From: Mesorhizobium loti
GTDB taxonomy: Bacteria; Pseudomonadota; Alphaproteobacteria; Rhizobiales; Rhizobiaceae
Reading direction: 5' to 3'
Assembly (NCBI RefSeq): GCF_001510895.1
Contig: NZ_LPWA01000107.1
Location: 41,927 to 105,926, forward strand
Length of the DNA stretch: 64,000 nt
The position numbers were made by a program, and so were the translations under genes. Of the stretch, positions 36,266 to 44,801 are shown one piece after another. How positions within the stretch are numbered: the first letter of the stretch is position 1; each line of letters begins with the position of its first letter. Below the pieces are notes generated by a model that ran no database searches, was not told where the DNA came from, and saw only the letters and a program-made list of their open reading frames with translations.

Positions 36266-38619
36266 GCTTCCACCCTCGCTTGCTGCAGCTTGTCCCTGAG
36301 ATGCTCGGCGACTGAAACGCGTTCGTCGCTATCGACTATAGGTTCGTCGAACCTGTCGAAACCCCATTCGTTTATCGTTTCGATCGCTCCGTCGGGCAAC
36401 AGCCGAAGCTTCCGTGCCTCGTCTTCGAACTCTTGCCGGTCAAGTTCGCCGCTCTCGGCCAGAAGGCTCAGCAATTTGGCGTGAGCGCCATCGAGACCGG
36501 CGAACTTCCCTTCCGCAGCTACAGGTTCCCCGATTTGAGGCGGAGAGGCTGGCGGCTCCTCTTCGATGAAGATGCCCGCGAGAAGCTCCGACACGGCCGT
36601 GGTCTCCGATTTGATCCGCTCCAGGCGACCGCGGTCTATCCTGACACCGCCCGAGGGAGGTGCAGGAGGCTGCGCCGGGATCGGAATGCCGGTCGCACGC
36701 GTCTCCAGAGCGACGGCGACGGGCTCGTCCAGCGCGACCGACCCGCGATGGAGGGCGGAATACAGATCCTCCACCGGGTAGCTGAGCGCCTTGTACAGCC
36801 GCTCGAGGAACTTCACCTCGTCAGGGGCCGCGTGGCCATCCGCCAGGACGGCCGACGTGGCCGATCGGACAGCGCTGGCGCGGGCATCCGCACCGATGCT
36901 GCCCAATTTCTTGATGGCGGATTGCTGCGCCGCCGGGTCCCTGAGAAGCGTGCTGGCGTACGCCATCAGCCTGCCGCGGTCGACGCCTCCCACGCCTGGA
37001 AACGAACGGATGTCCGCCTTGATCGATTCGAATTCGCTGGGCTCGACCTTTCCATCGGAAACGGCCGCCAGTGCCGCCACCTCTACCATCGCCCTGGCGG
37101 CAGCATAGGCGGAGAACTCGCCGTCCACGGGAGCCCCTTCCTTCGCCTTGAACAGCAGAATGTAGCCGTCGGCTTCCAAGCCGCGCGAGCCGTACCTGCG
37201 GTCCGGCTCGAAGCCAACATCCAGCTTGTCCATCAAGGCGCCGATCTGGTTGCATAGGACTGCGCCGAGTTTTCCCTTGGGCGGGATTTCCATTCCCAGG
37301 GCTTGCGCCAGCCGCGTCACCTTGACCCCGGCGATCCTGTGATCGCCAAAAAGATCGTCAACGCGCTTGAGCGCTGCGGCTCCGGTCCCCGAGCCGGACA
37401 TCAGAATCTCCTTGGGCAAGAGGAAAGCGGCCTCAACGGTATCCTTGGCCTCAGGTTTCTTCCCAAGAAGACGGCTGTAGCGGCAAGCTCGTCTGTACAA
37501 GCGTTGAGAAGGTCTCTCAGTCCATCGATTGGCGCGGAAAGGGTAGCGACGTCGGGAAGCGGTCCGAGCTCGCTATCCGACAGGTCCACCCTGCCCCCGA
37601 AGCCTCCGCTCGCCGCCCGGTATTCGACTTTGATCTTCGTCCTCGGCGAATTTACCTTCAGCCCGTCCGGATACCGCGACGCGAACCGCACGTGCCAGAG
37701 TTCGGCGAGTTCCTCGAAGCATCTAGCTGCAGGCTTACGGAGCTGCGTGTCCGGAAGGGACAATACCCACAGTAGCGCATCAGTGCTGTCGAAAGGGAGC
37801 TTGGAACCTAGCTTTCGTCCGAGATGCAGCCTTACGGACAACGGCATCTCGTAGCCGCTCCTCAAATCTGGCGAGAGTGCCGGCCGGGAGATATCCGGGT
37901 TCGCCATCAAATCCGCCACGTCCAGGAACTTCGAAGCGTAGCCATTGAAGGAGTAGTTCTCGCCATGGAGCGCAAGAAGGCGCCGGACCTCCGCTGCCAT
38001 CGCCGGCGCCTCGTTCCTGGCCTCGTCGACGAAGAGACGACGTTCGAGGCCATAGAAGAATATGAAGACGTAGCCTATGCCGATCGAAGGATCGTTCCTG
38101 CCTCCTGCAAGCCATTCGAGATACGTCCGGCGCGCCCCGGGGGAGATCGGACTGATATGATGGCCAGTAGGGCAACGTTTTGCCTTCGGGATCACCTCTT
38201 ACGGAGCCGACCTGGCAAGTTGGATCAACCAGGCAGTTCTCGGCCCCGGATTTTCCGGCGAAGGACGCGCCGAGATAGAACATGCCCGAGTTGATTGAGA
38301 CTCCCGCCACCCGAACGCCTTCTCCAGAAGCTATCCATTTTGCCGGAGCCTTGGGCTGACGACCGCTATCGCCTGCGAGCATGCTAGTCGTGACCGGGCG
38401 CCGTTCCCACTGGTTGCTTCCATCGGTGAAGCGCCCGCCAGGATGAGATCGCGGGTCCTGCCAAGGCTGCTGCGGCGACGCAATCCGTTCGCTCGTCGGC
38501 GCAGACCGGTCCTGCACAGATCGGTGTGAGCGCTGCGGCGCCTCTTCTGCGAGACTTTGCTTGCGTCCCAGATAGATCAGCCACGCAACCAACGCCGCGC
38601 CGATCAGGAACCATTCCAT
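36262..38619 (-). CDS. TerB-N / TerB / TerB-C domain protein, broken by two frameshifts
   Basis: Three overlapping frames make one ~785-residue protein. Frame 1 (from 38619) has an N-terminal membrane helix (FLIGAALVAWLIYLG), a low-complexity linker and SINSGMFYLG; it ends near 38165 at a C5/G4 run. Frame 2 continues SPGARRTYLEWLAGGRNDP, IGIGYVFIFFYGLERRL and ENYSFNGYASKFLDVADL (TerB-N). Near 37482 the frame shifts again to YSRLLGKKPEAKDTVEAAFL. The third part has two TerB-like helical units (EVAALAAVSDGKVEPSEF, TSAVLADGHAAPDEVKFL) and a TerB-C end (FDRFDEPIVDSDE). First gene of the operon with the ATPase and helicase. Either a pseudogene or carrying two sequencing errors. Confidence 0.8.
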
Positions 38620-38921
38620 AGTCGTCCCCCCGGACCCTCAGGATATTCCGTTGACATCATGGCATGGTCTGCGGGTATCGGACAATCTTCGAACAAAGAT
38701 TGCCGCCCACAGCAAACAACTTCGATGACGAAGAGCACCTTCCTTGGTCATCGCCGCTAAAGAGAGCCGGACAATAGGGTTGCGTGGCGGCCATGCGAGC
38801 ACCACTCATCCCATTATCTTGCGGCGCCGGGTGCCGCTAGACGGCGAAAGTTCTCCCGCAGGGTTTATTAACGGCAGCGAATGGAAATAGGCTGCGGCAG
38901 CAGAAATGGGGGGACACTGGT
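38620..38921. other. Divergent control region between the TerB gene and the nuclease-helicase gene
   Basis: About 300 bp with no gene; both flanking genes point outwards, so it should contain two promoters. No clear operator dyad was found by eye. Confidence 0.45.
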
Positions 38922-41900
38922 ATGCAGGTAGTTGCGGGCGAACTGCGCCTTAGTGCGAGCGACTTGGTAGGGCATCTAAGTTGCCATCATCTGAGCGTTC
39001 TTGACCGAGCTGTCGCACAGGGACAGCTCGTAAAGCCAACCTACTGGGACCCGCAGCTGGAGGTCCTCCGGGAGCGCGGAGCCGTGCATGAACGGAACTT
39101 CGTGCAGCATTTGACCGACAGCGGATTGGAGACAACGCGGATCGACGGCGTCGATATCTCTGACACGGCCGTTGCAGCGACCCTCCAGTCGATGGCATCC
39201 GGCACCGAGGTCATCGTGCAAGGCGCATTGCGTCATGGCCGCTGGGGCGGCCGGGCCGACATCCTGCGGCGTGTCGAGAAGCCAAGCAATCTCGGCGCCT
39301 GGTCGTATGAGGCGCTCGATACGAAGCTCGCACGGGAGACGAAGGCCGGAACGGTGCTTCAGCTCTGCCTCTATTCGGACCTGCTGGATCACGCGCAAGG
39401 CCTTGCGCCGGATCATATGCATGTAGTCGCCCCTTGGTCCGACTTCATGCCGCAGACGTTCCGCTTCGCCGACTACGCAGCCTACTATCGGCAGGTGAAG
39501 CGTCGCTTCGAGCAGTCGCTGGAGCAAGAGAATGCTCCGGCCACGTATCCCGACCCGACCCCGCACTGCGACGTTTGCCGCTGGCATGACACTTGCGATC
39601 GCGAGAGGCGGGAGGACGACCACCCCTGCCTGATTGCCGGCGTGACGAAAGTCCAGATCAACGAATTCGCGCAGCACGGCGCCTCGACGATGGCTGGCAT
39701 CGCAGCGCTCGCCCTTCCCTTTCCCTGGCGTCCTGAACGTGGGTCGGTCGGCTCGTATGGTCGTGTGCGGGAACAGGCGCGCATACAGGTCGAGGCGCGG
39801 GAAACCGGGGCGCGAAGATTCGAGATGCTTGAGATCGAACCCGGGTTCGGGCTCGCACGTCTGCCTGAACCTTCCGTCGGCGACATCTTCCTGGACCTCG
39901 AAGGAGATCCATTCGTGGGAGAGCACGGCCTCGAATACCTCTTTGGCTACCTGTTCAACGACGGTCAGGGCCAAAGCGTTTACCGCGGCGAATGGGCGTT
40001 AAGCCGCGCCGAAGAAAGGCAAGCGTTCGAGCGGTTCGTCGATTTCGTCATGGCGCGCTGGGAGACGTATCCGGACCTGCACGTCTACCATTACGCGCCC
40101 TATGAGCCGGCAGCCCTCAAGCGCCTTATGGGAAGGTACGGTGCGCGAGAAGACGAAATCGACCGAATGTTGCGAGCCGAGCTCTTCGTCGACCTGTACT
40201 CGGTAGTCCGCCACGGCTTACGCGCCAGCGTCGAGAGCTATTCGATCAAGCGCCTGGAGCCCTTCTACGACTTCGTGAGGCAGGTTCCCCTATCGGAGGC
40301 AAACAGCGCGCTGTCGAACTTTCAGGCCAATATCGAGCTTGGCGATGTCGCGTCCATCAACGAGGAAACCCGCGCGACCGTGCGCGCCTACAACGAGGAT
40401 GACTGCCTCTCGACGGCCGCCCTCCGTGCATGGCTGGAAGATCGGCGAGCCGAAGCCATCGCCGCCGGATTGGAAGTCCCGCGGCCTGCAAGCGGCAATG
40501 ATGGTGCGCCGAACGAGAACGTTGCCGCCTGGCTTGAGCGCATCGCTCCTGTCATCGAGCAGCTTCTGCAAGGCATCCCTGACGATCCCGCCGGTCGCTC
40601 GGAAGAGCAGCAGGCCCGTTGGCTGCTTGCCAACCTGCTGGACTGGCATCGGCGGGAACTCAAGGCGGCCTGGTGGGAGCTCTTTCGCCTTGCTGCGGTA
40701 TCAGCCGAAGAACTACTCGATGAACGGGCGGGACTGTCGGGCCTTGTATTCGTCGGAGAAGCCGGCGGAACGGCTCGAGCGCCCATTCATCGCTACAGTT
40801 ACCCAAAGCAGGAGACCTCCCTCCGTGGCGGCGAAGACCTTCGCAATTGCGGCGGCGACAAGTTCGGCAAAGTGGAAGCGATTTCCCTTGAAGAGCGAAC
40901 CGTCGATATCAAGAAACGCCAGGACAGCGCCACCCTTCATCCCGAAGCCGTTTTCGCCCACAAGGTGGTCGGCGCCGAAGTCATTGCGGAAGCGCTCCTG
41001 CGCATCGGCGAGCACGTCGCCGCGAACGGGATCGAAGGCCCCGGCCCCTACCAGGCTGCCCGTGATCTTCTGTTAAGGCGTCCGCCCCCCATCGGCGAGC
41101 ACCCTGTGAGGGATGCCGGCGAGAGCACGCTGGATGCCGCGCTACGGCTGGCGGAACATCTCGGCGGAGGCGTTCTGCCCGTGCAAGGACCGCCGGGCGC
41201 TGGAAAGACCTTTACGGCAGCGCAGATGATCTGCGCCCTCATCCGGCAGGGCCGGACAGTGGGGATCACCGCAAACAGCCACAAGGTCATCCGGAACCTC
41301 ATCGACAAGGTCATCGAGGAAGCGGACAACCTAGGCGTCGATCTCCAGTGCTGTCACAAGGCTGACGAGGAAGAGGACGATCAACATCGGCTGACGTTTG
41401 CCCGCCGGAGCGAAGACCTCATCGCAGCCATGGGCCAAGACGTGGACGTCGGCGGCGGAACGGCCTGGCTCTGGTCACGTCCTGACGCCTTTGAGGCGGT
41501 CGATGTGCTGTTCGTCGATGAGGCGGCCCAGATGGCCCTCCCAAACGTGCTCGCAGTCTCCCAGGCGGCGAAGACCCTTGTCCTCGTGGGCGATCCCCAG
41601 CAGCTCGACCAGCCAATCCAGGGCAGCCACCCTGACGGCTGCGATGTGTCCGCCCTTCACCACATCCTTGACGGCGCCCAAACCATCGCGCCAGATCGCG
41701 GCCTGTTCCTCGACGAAACATGGCGGCTGCACCCCGAAATTTGCTGCTTCACGTCCGAGCTTTTCTACGCAGGGGAACTCCATCCACGCCAAGGGCTAGC
41801 GGGCCAGTCAATCGGCGGCGAGACACGCATGTCCGGGGCCGGCCTCCGATGGCTGCCCGTCGCGCACTACGGCAATCAGAGCAATTCGCCGGAAGAGGCA

Positions 41901-42320
41901 GAGGCTATCGCTGACCTCGTCAGGGAAGTTACTGCCGCCGGCATTGATTGGACGGATCGCCTTGGTAACGTCCGTCCGCTTACGCTCGACGACATCCTCA
42001 TTATTGCACCCTTCAATGCTCAGGTGTTCGAGATCCAGAAGCGCCTGCCCGGCGCGCGAGTTGGCACGGTAGACAAGTTTCAGGGGCAGGAGGCGCCGAT
42101 CGCCATATATTCTACGGCGACCTCGAGTCCTGCTGATGCGCCGCGCGGCATGGAGTTCCTGTACAGCCTCAACCGCTTGAATGTGGCGACGTCCCGGGCG
42201 AAATGCGTATGCGTCCTGGTTTCGTCGCCAATGCTTTTCCAAGCCGAGTGCCGAACGCCTCACCAGATGCGGCTGGCGAATGCACTTTGCCGCTACTTAG
42301 AACTCGCAACATCGCTTTAG
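38922..42320 (+). CDS. TM0106-type RecB-like nuclease fused to a superfamily 1 helicase
   Basis: An 1132-residue protein. The N-terminal third is a PD-(D/E)XK RecB-like nuclease (GRADILRR, YEALDTKLARE, Asp ... DxK) with a Cys cluster (CDVCRWHDTCDRE) like an iron-sulfur site. A DEDD-type RNase H domain follows (IFLDLEGDPF, YHYAPYEPAALKRL, YNEDDCLST). The C-terminal part is a Dna2/Upf1-like helicase with GPPGAGKTF (about 755), VDEAAQMALPN, VGDPQQLDQP, and FQGQEAP with LNVATSRAK. It stands alone, divergent from the TerB operon, and probably processes DNA ends in defence or plasmid repair. Confidence 0.85.
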   Translation: MQVVAGELRLSASDLVGHLSCHHLSVLDRAVAQGQLVKPTYWDPQLEVLRERGAVHERNFVQHLTDSGLETTRIDGVDISDTAVAATLQSMASGTEVIVQGALRHGRWGGRADILRRVEKPSNLGAWSYEALDTKLARETKAGTVLQLCLYSDLLDHAQGLAPDHMHVVAPWSDFMPQTFRFADYAAYYRQVKRRFEQSLEQENAPATYPDPTPHCDVCRWHDTCDRERREDDHPCLIAGVTKVQINEFAQHGASTMAGIAALALPFPWRPERGSVGSYGRVREQARIQVEARETGARRFEMLEIEPGFGLARLPEPSVGDIFLDLEGDPFVGEHGLEYLFGYLFNDGQGQSVYRGEWALSRAEERQAFERFVDFVMARWETYPDLHVYHYAPYEPAALKRLMGRYGAREDEIDRMLRAELFVDLYSVVRHGLRASVESYSIKRLEPFYDFVRQVPLSEANSALSNFQANIELGDVASINEETRATVRAYNEDDCLSTAALRAWLEDRRAEAIAAGLEVPRPASGNDGAPNENVAAWLERIAPVIEQLLQGIPDDPAGRSEEQQARWLLANLLDWHRRELKAAWWELFRLAAVSAEELLDERAGLSGLVFVGEAGGTARAPIHRYSYPKQETSLRGGEDLRNCGGDKFGKVEAISLEERTVDIKKRQDSATLHPEAVFAHKVVGAEVIAEALLRIGEHVAANGIEGPGPYQAARDLLLRRPPPIGEHPVRDAGESTLDAALRLAEHLGGGVLPVQGPPGAGKTFTAAQMICALIRQGRTVGITANSHKVIRNLIDKVIEEADNLGVDLQCCHKADEEEDDQHRLTFARRSEDLIAAMGQDVDVGGGTAWLWSRPDAFEAVDVLFVDEAAQMALPNVLAVSQAAKTLVLVGDPQQLDQPIQGSHPDGCDVSALHHILDGAQTIAPDRGLFLDETWRLHPEICCFTSELFYAGELHPRQGLAGQSIGGETRMSGAGLRWLPVAHYGNQSNSPEEAEAIADLVREVTAAGIDWTDRLGNVRPLTLDDILIIAPFNAQVFEIQKRLPGARVGTVDKFQGQEAPIAIYSTATSSPADAPRGMEFLYSLNRLNVATSRAKCVCVLVSSPMLFQAECRTPHQMRLANALCRYLELATSL

Positions 42321-42474
42321 CAGGATGTGCATATCTGCTAGAAAAGGAGGCCGCGCGCAACATCGTTAGAAATGGGGACTCCAATAGCATTAGAAATGAG
42401 GTAACGATTTGCCGCTATTTCGAAAATAGAGTTTTCATGTTTCAAGCTCAGAGTCTTATATCGAAAGTTCTCGC

Positions 42475-44193
42475 ATGGTTGTGGCGCCAAGTGCTTCCGA
42501 GATAACGATCCGCCAGACGCTTGACATCCTCGATGGCCCATTCCGCGCTGTCGCGCTCGGGGTGGCCGAGGATAGATACGCATTTTGGTTGGGTTCCGGC
42601 ATCTCATTCGGTCGTGTTGACGGGTTAAAGAGAATTATCCCTCGCGTCCTCGAGTTTCTGCGGCAGCAGATCGATGTCGCGGATGGTGGTTGCCCGTTCA
42701 AAGAGGCACTCGATCGGGCGCTTGCGCTCGCAGGTCTTTCGCGTGAGGAGTGGGCCCGTGTGGATTTTGGGTCGGGATTTGCAACCTGGCCTGACCGCGA
42801 AGCGATCGTCGGGCGTCTTACGAATAACTACGCAAGGCTGCTGGACATCACCGTTCCCGGGAAGCCGGACGACTATCTCCTGTGGGAAGGTGTGGATGTG
42901 CCAACGACATTCGCCAATCCCACAACCGAACCCGACGTCGAGCATCTTTGCGTGGCGATGCTCGTGCTGGAGGGCACTGCCTCGGACATCGCGACGGCCA
43001 ACTGGGATGGGCTGGTCGAAAAAGCGATGAATGAACTCACTGGGAACGTACCGAAGCTCGTCGTCTGTGTCAGGTCCGAGGACCTTCGTCAGGCGGCGCT
43101 CGTCGCGCAATTGATCAAGTTTCACGGCTGCGCCGTTCTCGCCGTGAAGGATCAACCGCACTACCGACCGTTTCTCGTCGGGCGCTTCTCGCAGATCAAT
43201 CGTTGGGCCGTGGCTCCGGAAAACAAGGCGGTGATCGGTCGTCTCACCGATATCGCCGTCTCCAAGCCAACGCTGATGTTGGGTTTGTCGGCACAGGATT
43301 CTAACATCCAGGCGCTTTTCGCGAGCGCGGAGGCAACAATGCGATGGCCATGGCCAGGTGAGCGGCCGAGCTTCGTGTTTTCCGGCGACAAGGTCGGAGC
43401 CGATCAGGAGGCCCTGCTCAAGAACGTGTATCCCAACGATTACACTGGCGCGACCCGGACCCAGATCAATGGGCAATCCCTGATCAAGGCTTACGCGAAT
43501 CCCCTCCTGATGGCTCTGCTCCTGTCCGTGATCTGTCACAAAATGAGAGCCATGGTTGACTTGGTCGAAGGCACGCTGAGCGACCATGGGAAGCAAGTCG
43601 TAAAGCAGGGCCTTATCGCTCTGCGGAACCAGATTGCCAGTGCTGATAATGGGAGCCGCCTGGACTTTGTGAAGGCGTTCGCCGACCAGACGTCGCGCAC
43701 GATGACGATGTTCAGGGATGGCTCGGCCGGGACGGTACCGCGTCGTTATAATCCCTTGACGTCGGTGCCTCTGCACCACGTGGCGGGCGATCACAACATT
43801 CCTTCCTCCGGACTGGCTGAGGTGGCCGTCGTGGCTGGCATATTGGGCATTGGCCTCGAAAGCGGCGCTTGGACGTTGGAAGGAGTGGACCCTTCGGATC
43901 CCACTGCCGGTATCGTTCGCGTGTCGACCGCGACCGCCAGCACGAAGGTTGTTCTTGCCGCGAACGGTCGGGCCGCGGTTCGACTGCAGCAGAACGGTCA
44001 CATCGTTGACGAGGAGGACGCCGTGCTTGTCTACAGCGCCGAAAAGCCCCCCACAATGCCACGGTCGCCGCGTAGCTCCCCTGGCCGGACGGGCCACTTA
44101 GGCTTGCGCGAGGTCAGCATATACGATCTCCTGCAACGCGTGATCGGGGCTGCTGATCTCGTACAGTATTTCCGTGAGGAGGCTGCGATATGA
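42475..44193 (+). CDS. SIR2-domain NADase effector of a Lamassu-like system
   Basis: A 572-residue protein with an N-terminal SIR2-type NAD-binding fold: FWLGSGISFGRV (residues 38-48), TANWDGLVEKAM and LIKFHGCAV with the catalytic His. SIR2 effectors deplete NAD to abort infection. The C-terminal ~250 residues are probably a regulatory or partner-binding region. Its stop overlaps the next start (ATGA), and the third gene is an SMC-like ATPase, the arrangement of Lamassu (LmuA effector, LmuC, LmuB). The start is preceded by a weak site; the frame is open only slightly upstream. Confidence 0.82.
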   Translation: MVVAPSASEITIRQTLDILDGPFRAVALGVAEDRYAFWLGSGISFGRVDGLKRIIPRVLEFLRQQIDVADGGCPFKEALDRALALAGLSREEWARVDFGSGFATWPDREAIVGRLTNNYARLLDITVPGKPDDYLLWEGVDVPTTFANPTTEPDVEHLCVAMLVLEGTASDIATANWDGLVEKAMNELTGNVPKLVVCVRSEDLRQAALVAQLIKFHGCAVLAVKDQPHYRPFLVGRFSQINRWAVAPENKAVIGRLTDIAVSKPTLMLGLSAQDSNIQALFASAEATMRWPWPGERPSFVFSGDKVGADQEALLKNVYPNDYTGATRTQINGQSLIKAYANPLLMALLLSVICHKMRAMVDLVEGTLSDHGKQVVKQGLIALRNQIASADNGSRLDFVKAFADQTSRTMTMFRDGSAGTVPRRYNPLTSVPLHHVAGDHNIPSSGLAEVAVVAGILGIGLESGAWTLEGVDPSDPTAGIVRVSTATASTKVVLAANGRAAVRLQQNGHIVDEEDAVLVYSAEKPPTMPRSPRSSPGRTGHLGLREVSIYDLLQRVIGAADLVQYFREEAAI

Positions 44194-44801
44194 GCGCTTC
44201 CACGCCCATAGAAGGCGTTGTCGAGATCCTGACTGGATCGGGCTATCGGCGACTCCCGTCGCCGCTTTCGATTGCCGGGCTTTCTTTCGAGTTCCCTGCC
44301 ACACTGATCGGCGAGAACCCATCTCCTGATCTCGTCCTGGTTGCGGACACGGCTTTTGAGGCCGACACGCGAATCCTTCGCAAGGTAGAGGGGGTAGCCC
44401 GCGCCCTCGATGTCGCCCGGTCGAAACGCCCGCTCACCGCCATTTTGGTCGGACCCCGGCCGGCCGGAACGGTTCTCGATGCTATGACGAAGGTCTGCCG
44501 TGTCCTGCCCACCGGTGTCATCCAGCCCGACGACACCAGTGGCCTGTTACAGAATTGGCTGGCGGTCTTGCTTCCCCTTGCGCTGCCCGAACCGAGCCAG
44601 AACGTTACGGAGCCGCTTGAATCAATCGCCCAGCGCTCGAATGATCTGGAGGAGAGCGTCCTTGGGGTCGTCGCGCTAGCGGCCCAGGGAGCCAACACCG
44701 TGCAAGCGCGGCTCCATGAACTGCTCAACACCTCGTTGAAAGTCCCTGCCGTGAAACAATCGAACGAAACAGATCGACCAGCACGCGGAGTTTTCGAATG
44801 A
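44190..44801 (+). CDS. Small middle protein of the Lamassu-like operon (LmuC-like)
   Basis: A 203-residue protein without a recognised enzymatic motif: an alpha/beta first half (FEFPATLIGENPSPDLVLVA) and a helical second half (about 145-195). Overlaps of 4 bp with both neighbours fix it as part of the operon. By position and size it matches LmuC, the small third subunit; sequence alone would not identify it. Confidence 0.6.
   Translation: MSASTPIEGVVEILTGSGYRRLPSPLSIAGLSFEFPATLIGENPSPDLVLVADTAFEADTRILRKVEGVARALDVARSKRPLTAILVGPRPAGTVLDAMTKVCRVLPTGVIQPDDTSGLLQNWLAVLLPLALPEPSQNVTEPLESIAQRSNDLEESVLGVVALAAQGANTVQARLHELLNTSLKVPAVKQSNETDRPARGVFE

Noticed and set aside
31419..38619. A BREX locus
   Set aside because: BrxD-like and Lhr-like proteins are present, but pglX, pglZ, brxC/pglY and brxA/B are not, and TerB domains point to a different association.
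39000..40000. 332-residue leftward frame (38976-39974) as a gene
   Set aside because: Antisense to the nuclease-helicase fusion and without family motifs.
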